Under the pieces are notes generated by a model. It was not told where the DNA came from. It did not search any database and saw only the letters and a list, made by a program, of their open reading frames with translations. Positions 10,183 through 18,850 of a stretch of DNA of 22,181 nucleotides are shown here, in pieces. The position numbers and the translations under genes were made by a program. This DNA comes from Gnetum montanum. Taxonomy: Eukaryota > Streptophyta > Gnetopsida > Gnetales > Gnetaceae. The first letter of the stretch is position 1. The number at the start of each line of letters is the position of its first letter. Location of the stretch: assembly GCA_015680685.1 (NCBI GenBank), contig MNCI01013584.1, positions 399,937 to 422,117 on the forward strand, in the 5' to 3' direction.

Positions 10183-11221
10183 GACTTTTCACCTCGACTG
10201 TTCTCACTATAACACTTTTAAGTTCATGTCATGAGGATACCCTCATTCTACAGTTTGGTAAGGTGACACTAGCATAGGAGTGGCTAAAGGGATAGGCACC
10301 TAGGTATGTTCAAGCAAACATCTAGCATGCAAGTTTGCTTGATGTATTTATGCCACCTATCCCTTCCATTCCTTATTTGAACATGTTGCATGTCATTGAC
10401 TCCTTTTATTGGAAGGTTGGTCATTTCAACACCATCATCTAGGCTATGAAGGTAAATATGGATGCTAGTATGGGCCTCTTTCACAATTTTTTTGATGTCC
10501 CTACTTATGCGACAAATGTTCCCACTAGGACAATAAGGGAAATGGGCCATCACAATGAAGTTTTAGAGTGGCTTGGTGCCAACATGGACCACTCTAGAAT
10601 TTTGATGGATAACTTCATGAACCCTAATGCAAAGGAATCATATCCTTTGTTAATATCTTATGCATTTTCCAAACTATTATCATAAAAGAAGGTAATCAGC
10701 ATAACATAGGGGTGGACCTTTAAGAAGGTCCTGATGGAGGACACTAGATTTGACTGGGTAACTACTTTTGATACTAGGCTTCAAGAGGAGATCCTTAGAC
10801 TTTTTCTTGACACCTTTACAATAATATACATGCACTTTACATTTTTACAAGTTATCTAAAGAGGTTAGTGAAGTTTTTGGTGGTTTACAGGAATGGGCGA
10901 TGGGTTTTCCTAGATCTTAGATAAAGCACATTTATCTAATGATGCAAGCCTAGAACACACTAGAGGGGATGGATGATACGTTGTCCATCAACACTAAGAA
11001 TCTTGATATTCTATAGTACAAGTCTCCTAATAGCACTGATGATGATGAGCCTCTCACATTTCCTACTAGTGTCTAGGTTGCTAGATGACAATGTGTGGAG
11101 GTCAAAGGAATATCTAGAGAGAAATACAAAAGGCTTATGGAGGAGGCACCACTAGAATCAAACCAACTTTCCCCAAAGAAGATCAAGTTTTGGCTTACAT
11201 CATCATAGTAGGCAGTCATAG
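10183..11221 (+). pseudogene. Exon 5 (largest) of the antisense gene
   Basis: It begins after TTTCTTTGCAG, a strong acceptor. From 10,182 the frame is readable to about 10,850, with TAG at 10,275, 10,293, 10,323 and 10,440 and TAA at 10,683. Recognisable stretches include DVFMPPIPSIPYLNMLHVID and VLEWLGANMDHSRILMDNFM. Near 10,845 the frame shifts by one and continues with KLSKEVSEVFGGLQEWAMGF, NTKNLDIL, STDDDEPLTF and PKKIKFWLTSS, again with TAG at Gln-like sites. The shift is either an indel or a missed small intron. It ends at GTAAGT (11,222), a consensus donor, with one leftover base. No family is recognised; the sequence looks largely helical. Confidence 0.6.
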
Positions 11222-11312
11222 GTAAGTGTTATCTATGCTTGGTTATTTTAAGGTTTCATGGCTATGTTGTAATTTCATGTGTTACCTAGTTTTTCATGAT
11301 TTATGGTTGTAG

Positions 11313-11489
11313 GCAAATAATAGGTCATGGTAGCCCAAGATCCCATAGAAGAGAAACAAAGGCATGAGGAGGAGGCACTCTCATAGCCCAAGGTGGACAT
11401 CAATGATTTAAATGACTTGTTTGATGAGGCAGTGCCAATCACATCCCCCATCATCATCCTAGAGGAGGAGGAGGAGGAAGAAGAACTAG
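11313..11489 (+). pseudogene. Exon 6 of the antisense gene, acidic tail
   Basis: It follows TTATGGTTGTAG and joins exon 5 in phase 1. It reads VAQDPIEEKQRHEEEALS, TAG, then PKVDINDLNDLFDEAVPITS and a run of eight Glu (11,463-11,486) before GTATGC at 11,490. Adjacent TAA TAG near the start would both be Gln. Acidic low-complexity stretches like this are common in nuclear proteins, but that says little about function. The polyserine frame on the opposite strand is only the complement of the Glu run. Confidence 0.55.
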
Positions 11490-11576
11490 GTATGCCCATG
11501 GCTCAATGTTTTTGTTTTATCTTATTGTGTATATTTGGTTTTCATCCTAATCCTTCAATGACTATTATGCTTACAG

Positions 11577-11717
11577 TAGTTCTTGAGCTACCAACACAAG
11601 CTCCTATCCCTTAGTTTCATGTGAAACCATGGTTAGACACTCTAGATAAAGTAGAGTTCATGTGTGGGATGGCTAAGAACATCTTTGATTAGTTGCATCA
11701 AGTTGCACCTAAGATAG
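11577..11717 (+). pseudogene. Exon 7 of the antisense gene
   Basis: It is entered by ATGCTTACAG in phase 1. It reads VVLELPTQAPIP, TAG, FHVKPWLDTLDKVEFMCGMA, KNIFD, TAG, LHQVAPKI, then leaves by GTAAGG at 11,718 with one leftover base. Both ends and the phase agree with its neighbours. The product is unrecognised. Confidence 0.55.
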
Positions 11718-11816
11718 GTAAGGATTTTATTTTATGCTTTAGCTGTAGAATATGCTTATGTTAGGGCTATCTTAGGTTATGCATTATGTTTATTATTGTA
11801 TTTTATTCTTTTGTAG

Positions 11817-12114
11817 TACCTTTTGTGAAGTGGGACCTAGTAGAGACATGGAGATATACTCCATGCCTAAGCTTTCCTTTGATGTATCTAGTGTACCTTT
11901 GAAGTTGTACAGGACTACTACTCATCTAGCAATGTTATGTGAAAAAGATTCATGGGAGCTAGTGAGGTTCAATGAATCCTTATGGGAGGAAGTTATGGCC
12001 TTAAGGGAAAAGACTCAATGTTGCAAGATTAGGGAGAGAGTAAGGCCTACTTTGCACAAGCTTATACTCGCCATCTCCTTCACTTATGATGTTAAGAGGA
12101 AGTTCATCTCATAA
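11817..12114 (+). pseudogene. Last exon of the antisense gene
   Basis: It follows TTCTTTTGTAG. The spliced phase gives VPFVKWDLVETWRYTP and then closes, while the frame one base away is open to the TAA at 12,112, with LWEEVMALREKTQCCKIRER and a basic C-terminal part. An indel between about 11,830 and 11,870 would reconcile them. The second half is charged and probably helical. The stop lies about 140 bp from the end of the readable protease of element A on the opposite strand. Confidence 0.5.
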
Positions 12115-12249
12115 TGCATCTTGTTGCTTATCATTGTCATCGTTGGCTTTCTTGGGCTATTTTTTCATGGCTAGGAGCTTTTTCTTAAAGCTCCACTTCA
12201 AACTCCTACTCTATGTCTATGTTTTTGACAGCTAGGGGAACTACATTAT

Positions 12250-12913
12250 CACCATGAACAATGATTTCACCTCCCCTATAAGGAAGGTGAATTTCTTGAT
12301 GGATGGGAGAGGATAAAACTCATAATTGAGCCAACCAAGATCTTCTGAGGATCACATTGAATCCTAGTGTCTCCTCCACCACAAAGAAACTGGTGGTTAT
12401 GGGGAATTAATCCCTAGCTACAAAATCCAAGGATATGGACCCCTTGATGAAAAATCTTGATCCATTGAAGGACTTAAGAGCTATGATAGTTCTAGATTGT
12501 ATTGGCTCAATTGAGCCTAAACATTCAATGATGGTGCATGGGATGACATTGGTTGTGGCCCCATCATCAACATGCACTTGATGCACTTTAAACTACCATA
12601 TGGGTATGGTCATGAACAAAGGAATCATAGTTACTTCTCCATTTTAGGGGATGGTTTTGATTTTACTATCATGAAATACTAGGAATGTTGACCTCTTCTC
12701 CCTTGGTAAGGGAGGAATGATCACTACATGGATGGATTCCTTATTAGAGGGGATATCCTCACTAATGAGGATGAAAGTTAACATTTTGAATAACACCTCA
12801 TGATGTACGATAGAAGTCATAATCAAGTCATAAAAGCTTAAGGTTGTGTTCTTTTGCTTGATGGATTGCTTGACTTGGTCCATTACATTGAACAAGTTTT
12901 TATTGTTGGTCAT
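12250..12913 (-). pseudogene. Element A aspartic protease, decayed
   Basis: Retroviral-type aspartic protease that cuts the polyprotein. The upstream part reads LSFYDLIMTSIVHHEVLFKM, then SEDIPSNKESIHVVIIPP (open for 89 codons, 12,644-12,913). After a TAA the active-site region reads VHQVHVDDGATTNVIPCTII, matching the family's LIDxGSxxNVxP with DDG for D(S/T)G. Further on come IALKSFNGSRFFIKG and LGFNVILRRSWLA, the latter matching the family's YNxLLGRPWLH, then SSPIHQEIHLPYKGGEIIVH. At least three stops are present. It is separated from RT by 9 kb, whereas in related elements the two are nearly adjacent or split by a short intron. Confidence 0.83.
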
Positions 12914-13740
12914 GGGCTTGTTGCCCTAGTTGTGCTTTACTTCCTCCTTGTCCTCCAAAATGTGAAATTTGGATTTAGCTTATGGTTTTTAGGACTTTTC
13001 ATTGTTGTTCTAGGCTTTGGCATTCTCCTATGGCTTGTTGGTTGGATTAGGTTGGGCAAAGGAGGTTATGGGTATAGCTGAAATGAAAGTGAGATTTGGT
13101 GCATCCACTTCCTTTCATGCTTCTATCTACTTATCACCCTTATTATCAAGCTTTTGCTTATGCTTCTTCCTTTGTTTGGCTGAATTTTTTTGGTGATTAG
13201 TCATTGGTTATGAGGAAGAGGATGTAGCATTAGCCACCACAAGGGATTGTTGTGCAGTTGTTTGGGCTATGACTAGTTGGATTGTGTTAGGGTAGGAAAC
13301 CTTGATGATAAAATTTTTCCTCAGAGGCACCTATGATGGCACTCTTATGAAAAAGGGGGTTCTTGAGCTATGGGAAGCTAAAGAAGTCCTTTCATTGTAG
13401 AGGGGGTACTTGAATCACGAATGGTTCTCTTGTAGGTCTCCAATTGTCATCAATGTTGAATGGTGAAATAACATAAGGGCTATCATTAGTGTTCAATGGG
13501 TCTTTGTAGACCTACATTGACTGGTTTTGTTGTCGAATTTGGTTGGAAGCATCTAAGACTAGTTTCCCCCTATCTTTCATCCTTTAGAGTGAGGTAGAAG
13601 TCTATGTCATGACTTTGTAGTTGGTGATAATGGTAGAAATAGTCTAGTTTAAAGTATCTAAGTAAATGGGAATCATCCTTCATTTCCTAAGTGGGATCTT
13701 TGGCTATTTCGCATAACCACTCATGTTTCTTTTGAGAAAC
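12914..13740 (-). pseudogene. Element A gag C-terminal part and zinc-knuckle relic
   Basis: Between gag core and protease the minus strand reads EMKDDSHLLRYFKLDYFYHY, HQLQSHDIDFYLTLKDER (about 13,565-13,680), which matches the Tat gag pattern CxYHxxxGHxTxxCxxLKxxI with the Cys residues lost. It is followed by NDSPYVISPFNIDDNWRP and EPFVIQVPPLQ (about 13,390-13,480), the usual spacer before protease. Many stops and shifts are present. No other gene is seen here; short plus-strand frames in this stretch look accidental. Confidence 0.6.
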
Positions 13741-15350
13741 TTAGGTCATTTTTTTGTGTTGCATGAGCCCACTATTTAATAGTTGGTTTAGTAACTCAAA
13801 TGGTTTCATAGGTAAGGTAGTGTATTTGGACCTATTCTTTCTTTCAAAGCTAGGTTTCGTTGTTGTCAATGTAGTGGCCCTAGAGGCTAATGGTTGGTTA
13901 TTGTAGTTATTAGTAGGGACCTTAGGTGGATTGACCTTAGACACCTATTTTGTAGTCTTTATTTCTTTTTTCATAGTTGCTACAACCACAATTTTTTTTT
14001 GCTCCTTTTCTTATCTCTCCAACTGTATTGGTTTTTTTATGGTATATAGGCTAGATCATGACTAGCCTCTGTAGCATCCTCAATGTTTTTAGTTTGCGAG
14101 AATGATTGGCTAAGGGATTCTAGATAAAGGTAGTAGAGTTTGAACTTGATAAAGTTATTTACTATCCTCCTTGAATATGGCTAACAAGTGGGCTTCAACT
14201 ATAGGCTTTAGCATTTCATTCAACAATCCATTCCACTACTGAATGAATTTTTGCAGGAGCTCTAGGGATCCCTACTTGACGTTCATGAGTTGATCAAGTA
14301 TTTTATATAGCTTCAAGTTATACTTGAAGTGGTTGAAAAACTATAAAATCAAGTCCTCCAAAGAGGATATGGATTCCCTAGGTAATTCATGATAATCAAG
14401 GACATAGGGAAAATCCTCATGATGGTATGAGGCCATGGCTACAAGAGTAAGCATTCTAATCAAAAGGTAGTAAGGTGAGCATTAGGATTAACTTCTTCAT
14501 TATATTTGCTAAATTAGGGAATAGGGACACTAGGAGAAAGTGTCATAATGGGACTACAAGACTTATTGGATCATCTTGGTAGAAATTCATAATCTTGACA
14601 ATCTATGAGGTAGAGGCTTTAAGCCTCTCCAACTCCTTCATTAGGTCCTAGATCATCGTGAAGGCTTGATCTAGGCCTATGGTGGCCCTATTGGTTGTGG
14701 GGTTTGTACATAAGGCTATGGTATTTATTATGAGGCTTGTGGCCTTGATATGGGTTGCATGATAGAAGGAAGAGGTTGCGTTATGGTTGTGGCTTGTGGG
14801 CTAAACAAGGAAAAAGATTTTTGTGTTGGTACTTGAGGCATAAATAGGACAAAGGGGGCATGTGACCCCTAAGTTGCATAGGGTCCCATGATGGATCCCA
14901 CATGAGTAGTTAATGGATTTATCGTGGTAAAAACCATCGTTGATGGTTACATAGATTGAGGCCTTGTGGCAAATGACATAGATGGGTTATGGATCATAGT
15001 TTGTGGCATTTATTGAGTTGTGGCTATGACCAATGTGGGTTCAGCTATCGAAGATGGTGGCACCATGCCCATGAAGAAAAAAAAGGAATGAGGGGAAGGA
15101 TTGATGGCCTTCAAGGTTGTTTGTTGGAACAATCCCAAGGATGTTTTTGGGCTTAGATTCTACCTTAAATTCATCCTCCTCTTGTTGTTCCTCAAAGCTA
15201 TGTTATACATACACTTTCTCCATCTTAATCAATTGAGCTAGTATACCCACATAGATAACAAATAGAAGTATTTGTTTGTAGGAAGAAGGAATGTACTCCT
15301 TACCATTATGATGGATAAGTTCAAACTTCCTTTCAGCTTCTACTTTCAAA
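13741..15350 (-). pseudogene. Element A gag, decayed
   Basis: Capsid protein that packages element RNA. Reading leftward: an N-terminal part reads FELIHHNGKEYIPSSYKQIL (about 15,250-15,320); then NPNAHLTTF and ASYHHEDFPYVLDYHELPRE (about 14,385-14,510). The core follows with SISSLEDLIL-stop-FFNHFKYNL and GSLELLQKFIQ-stop-WNGLL (about 14,190-14,370), matching retrotransposon gag xSFxxLxxxFxxxF and ESxxxFxxRWxxxA. The last open piece (13,741-13,944) reads KYTTLPMKPFELLNQLLNSG, the Tat gag tail motif (FTxLPMxLSxxFxxLxxxG). The TAG codons in the core fall on family Gln positions. Stops are frequent between the readable blocks. Confidence 0.75.
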
Positions 15351-16210
15351 CATGAAATTAATATGCTAGCCTATATTTTGGCACAAATGAAGTTGTATCA
15401 GTCTTTATTTATGATTATAAAATTAGGAATTTTCTCTCTGACCCTCAAAGATTACCTACATTCCATGATAGTAGGGTATTTGGGGTCATATACCCTTATG
15501 GCTTGTTGGCTAGGACTTTTGTCAGTGAAGGTGAGAGAAAACTTTGCAAATTACTAGAAAGACATGGCTATGGTGTTGAGAATGGCTTAAAACAAGGCTA
15601 TAAATGGTAAAATAGAAGTAAATTCTAGTGAATGGAATTCAAAATCATTTAAAGAAAACAAAAACGGCTGAAAATAAAGTACATAATAAAATTAGTAAGT
15701 GGGCAATAAGGGGGGTTACCCCTTTACCAAAAATGCAAATTTGAAAAGGTTGGTAATAAGCCTTACCTACATTGGTCCCTCAACTGCCTCTACACTAAGT
15801 ATGGCAAGGGAAAAGAAGGGGGATTGAGATAATGGGAATCTCACACCTCCTAACCCAACATTGATGGGGAGAAGGCTAAAAATCAACATGGAAAGTTTGG
15901 TTTTTCTACTAAAATTAGATTTTGACAAGCTACCAATTTTCTTAGCTTGGAAAATGGGGTGAAGCTAACTTTTGAAAGTTTGGTAATTTCCAAAAGGGTT
16001 TCACCACCAACTTTAGAAGCTGAAAAAGATTTAAATTGGTAATAAAAAAAAAGCAAAAGGTTTTAATGCTAGCTTTGGGGTTGGGGGTGGGTTGGGGAAG
16101 ACTAACATTGGTTTTTCAAAGTTTTGGCTAAGATAAATCAAAGAAAAGCTTGCAAATGGAAATGTTGACAATGGAGAAGAAAATATTTGGTAATAAAATT
16201 TTGACAAAGG
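15351..16210 (-). other. Element A 5' leader, non-coding
   Basis: It lies between the primer-binding site and readable gag. Stops are frequent in all frames; the 64- and 65-residue open frames here resemble nothing known. A G+T-rich run (16,076-16,098) and A+G-rich stretches are the only visible composition features. Confidence 0.5.
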
Positions 16211-16227
16211 CCCTTCTTCTAGTGCCA
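16211..16227 (-). other. Element A primer-binding site
   Basis: The minus strand reads TGGCACTAGAAGAAGGG, eight bases inside the LTR end. It differs at 2 of 17 positions from the equivalent site of element B (TGGCGCTAGAAGGAGGG, 19,950-19,966). TGG at the 5' end pairs with the CCA of a primer tRNA. The tRNA species was not determined. Confidence 0.7.
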
Positions 16228-16896
16228 AGAAAAACTATTATGACCAAAAATTTTGATTACTAGAAAAAATCGAATGGAGATCTAGTGCACAGTAGTTTCT
16301 TAACCCACAAATCTCCAAGGGCTACATGAAAAAATGGGGTTCAGGGCACAATGGATAGTTTGGTAGATCAACCAAGGACATGGAGGGTTTATAAAATAAT
16401 GGAACAAAATGAAATGCAAAAACTGATAACAAATCCAAATAATGCATAGAAAATAAACAAATATATCTTGCACAGAAAATCCAAAACTTAAAAATTTATT
16501 GAGAAAAAATAAATAATAAGTTAAATAAATGTGTATAAATGATAATTAAATGGATAGCAAGGGATTTCACTTGGATGGGGATTTAGGGTCTATTAAATTC
16601 AATGTAGTTAACTCCATGATTCGGATGTCCTGCCACTCTTAATGCTAGCAAACCTTCTCTACTGCAATCTTAGATTTGTAATGCTAGCTATGGTGGTGAT
16701 GAGAAAAGTGAAAATCTAGTGGCCAAAGTGCTCTATGTTGGGGTTTGAAAATCCCAAGAATGTAGCATTGACATCCAAAATCCATAAGTCTCAAGGCTAT
16801 AATGCTTTCACATTGGGGTTCAAGAGAATGCAAATATGGAAGATTACAAGAACTCTTGAGTGCTTAAGAATGCCCCAATGTGGAATCATAGAAAGT

Positions 16897-16902
16897 TTTA
16901 TT
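16897..16902 (-). terminator. Polyadenylation signal of element A LTR
   Basis: Minus-strand AATAAA (within AAAATAAAAC), about 110 bp downstream of the TATA box, as expected for the R region of an LTR. It is a short motif and weak by itself. Confidence 0.4.
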
Positions 16903-17007
16903 TTAAGTGTTGAATTGAAAATATTTGCTTATGTAAAAATTGTTGGACCATGTGAAGTGTTGAACCTTCTAAAGAGTTTGCAACCTATAAATGATATTTG
17001 AGGCTAG

Positions 17008-17015
17008 TTTTTATA
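17008..17015 (-). promoter_or_regulatory. TATA box of element A LTR
   Basis: The minus strand reads ACCCTATAAAAACTAGCC. The element B LTR has AACCCTATAAAAAGGC in the matching place. Confidence 0.55.
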
Positions 17016-17344
17016 GGGTTTGGATCATGAATGGCACTACAAAATGGCTATAACATGGCTAAAAATTTGTTACCAAATTGCTACAAATTGGTTGCCAAAT
17101 ATTTTCCTCATTTAGGTAAGATGGATGCCTAAATTTAGAGGGCTACTATGCATAGTAAGTGCCTTATCCCATGGCCATTCTTTTTACTATAAATAGTAAC
17201 TGTTGGCACATTTGGCCATTCCATGGAATAGTTGAAATATTTTATTCAAAATTGGAGGAATCTATGGTCGTAAATTTGCAAGTAAATTACAGCTTTAGTG
17301 TTGAGGGTTGATGGGTGTTTTTAGAAGATTGATTCACTGGTAAA

Positions 17345-17594
17345 GACTTTGATGTTGAAGCCTTTTGGGTACAAGATGAAAGTGCCAGATTATTCCTTTA
17401 TTAATGATCAGAGGATAGTACTATATCAAGGAAGGAAGTATGTTATTTACGTGGAAAGCACTAAGTTGCAGATCCTGGTTGTTAAACTCGATCGTATCCT
17501 TAAGATAACATTTGAAACTCCTTGCAAATTAGAAGTTAAAACAAAAATCAGCAACACCTCGGTTGTTTTGAAAGATTATGCAGAAATGAGATAG
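17345..17594 (+). pseudogene. Integrase N-terminal-like fragment
   Basis: An 80-codon open frame reads PDYSFINDQRIVLYQGRKYV, then ESTKLQILVVKLDR, then ITFETPCKLEVKTKI. The first part resembles the start of Ty3/gypsy integrase (xDGxLxYKGRxYVPxxxxLRxxILxxxHD). The zinc-binding His residues that should follow (HD and GHxG) read as LD and ITFE, so it is a relic. Its orientation is opposite to element A and it lies outside both proposed LTRs, so it would belong to an older, third insertion. The match rests on about 35 residues. Confidence 0.35.
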
Positions 17595-18445
17595 GAGGAA
17601 AGGAAGACCATAGTTGGACCAACGTCCACCGTATACCTGCTGATCACAGCAATGGCGAGGAAGCAAACACCATAGAAATAATATCAGTGAAGGGAAAGGA
17701 AGACTGTGGTGTTCTTGGAAAATCATGCCGCACAAAAATGTTCAACACCACCCGTCGTGCGACATTCATCCTAGCACAAACAGAAATCTTTGCCATAAAC
17801 GCAGGGATATTATTTTTGAAAAAAAAATCAAAACCCTCATCTAAGAAATACACAGAGAAAGAAGTCACGCCTTGTTGAAACCCCGATTTTGATGTTAATT
17901 TTTGTAGGTCGTAGCGGTTTCTATTGTTTGGGCTGCAACAGCTCAAAAGGTTCCTACGATTTCGTCGGAAACTGATCCACAATACATTAGCCCCTGGTCC
18001 TACAATCAATGACAATGGCAGTGACGATTTAAAAAAAAATTAACAAACACAGGAAGCCCTAAGCCAATTTGGGGGAAAAACAAAAATCTCTGGCAACCGA
18101 AACCCTCTGTTTAGAACAGTATGTTCAGCACATCGTTCTTCAAGAAAAACCCTTCTCCTCCAGCAATTGAACATCACACCACACGACAACAGAGCCAGAT
18201 GTAGTTGCAGAACCTTCTCCCGCTGTGGCAATTGGTTACAATTTTGCAGGGCCTTATTGTGCGATGGTAGTTCAAACATACGGTTTTGGTTGATACAGCA
18301 CATTGGATCTTGGGTAGAACATCGGTCGATTCTTACAGGTTTTGTGCAGAGAAAGGAGAAAATGAACCAGCCGATTACGCCTGCTATTTTGAAACTGTTG
18401 CTGATTATCCACGCGATTTACTAGGGAAGACAAAGAAGAATTATT
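17595..18445. other. CpG-retaining stretch with unidentified open frames
   Basis: I count about thirty CpG in roughly 1 kb (17,440-18,430), several times denser than in the flanking elements. Open frames overlap on both strands: minus 17,644-18,015 (123 codons), plus 18,167-18,424 (85) and plus 18,286-18,585 (about 50 plausible codons, with DTAHWILGRTSVDSYRFCAE and ADYACYFETVADYPRDLL). One plus-strand reading starts at ATG 18,121 (MFSTSFFKKNPSPPAIEHH), would need two frame shifts, and passes through AVAIGYNFAGPYCAMVVQTY. I recognise none of them. It could be a host gene fragment, a gene 5' region, or a recently inserted sequence not yet depleted of CpG. Confidence 0.35.
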
Positions 18446-18562
18446 TTAACCCATTCATTAACTCTGCCACTTTCACCAAGATATATGTAAAATTATTTCA
18501 TTACTACCACTCGTATATAACTTTACAAAAGCATCAGGTGATTAAAATATCTAACAAATTAA

Positions 18563-18592
18563 TCTACATATATACATATATATAGATATAAT
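18563..18592. repeat. TA-rich microsatellite
   Basis: An imperfect (TA)n tract with interspersed C and G (TACATATATACATATATATA and following), about 25 bp before the element B LTR. It may be the A+T-rich target sequence. Confidence 0.7.
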
Positions 18593-18691
18593 AACCATTA
18601 ATGAAGTACATATAGTGTGAAGNAGTTACTTGGGAGAGAAGTTAGGTGAGATATTTTTGAATATGTAACTTCCCTACCTACCTTTAAACCC

Positions 18692-18698
18692 TATAAAA
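18692..18698 (+). promoter_or_regulatory. TATA box of element B LTR
   Basis: TATAAAA within AAACCCTATAAAAAGGC, about 76 bp inside the LTR. Transcription would be expected to start about 30 bp downstream, near the GGGATCAGGGAGGA run. Confidence 0.65.
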
Positions 18699-18844
18699 AG
18701 GCTTCAGGGATCAGGGAGGAAAAAAAAAGGGAAGAGGGGGATTAAATATAGAGATCAATTATTGGGACTTTTGGGAGGTCTCACACATCACACTTGGGAT
18801 CTTGTAAGATTTGTAAAGAAGATTGCTTGTAAGATGGCTTGCTA

Positions 18845-18850
18845 AATAAA
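18845..18850 (+). terminator. Polyadenylation signal of element B LTR
   Basis: AATAAA, about 150 bp downstream of the TATA box and preceded by repeated TTGTAAGAT words. This is the usual arrangement for an R region. Confidence 0.5.

Larger units (their letters stand above)
7169..12114 (+). pseudogene. Decayed multi-exon gene, product unknown, antisense to element A
   Basis: Eight exon-like blocks read on the plus strand, from an ATG in good context (ACCATGGC, 7,169) to a TAA at 12,112-12,114. The introns 9,719-9,790, 10,069-10,182, 11,222-11,312, 11,490-11,576 and 11,718-11,816 have GT-AG ends. The first four rejoin the reading frame exactly (phase 2 once, then phase 1), which is hard to get by chance. 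Exons 3 to 8 would give roughly 700 residues. The frame carries about 25 stops, most of them TAG where Gln fits, and at least two frameshifts (near 10,845 and in the last exon). I recognise no family with confidence. It sits between protease and RT of element A on the opposite strand, with the 190-bp array just upstream. It may be a captured host gene or part of an unrecognised nested element. Confidence 0.62.
16236..17210 (-). repeat. Element A 5' LTR (candidate limits)
   Basis: The 3' end of the LTR is set by the primer-binding site: minus-strand TCATAATA, then GTTTTTCT, then the site. A terminal ACA has apparently become ATA. The 5' end is proposed at 17,210, where the minus strand reads TGTGCCAACAGTTACT, similar to the start of the element B LTR (TGTGAAGNAGTTACT). 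Inside are a TATA box (17,008-17,015) and AATAAA (16,897-16,902), in the right order and about 110 bp apart. Length would be 975 bp. The partner LTR lies outside the window, so neither limit can be verified by comparison. Confidence 0.55.

Noticed and set aside
11275-11499. Minus-strand frame with a polyserine run
   Set aside because: It is the complement of the Glu-rich exon 6, whose splice phases support the plus strand.
3170-12130. Terminal inverted repeats of a DNA transposon (for example CACTA) bounding the 9-kb segment
   Set aside because: The two edges were compared by eye and no inverted repeat or duplicated target was found. The subterminal-like array alone is not enough to call it one.
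12854-13081. Plus-strand hydrophobic frame that looks like a membrane protein
   Set aside because: It overlaps the start of the readable minus-strand protease and the adjoining gag tail; the hydrophobic composition comes from T-rich antisense sequence.
17644-18015. Minus-strand 123-codon open frame as a gene
   Set aside because: No recognisable motif, and it overlaps plus-strand frames of similar quality. It is kept only as part of the CpG-rich stretch.
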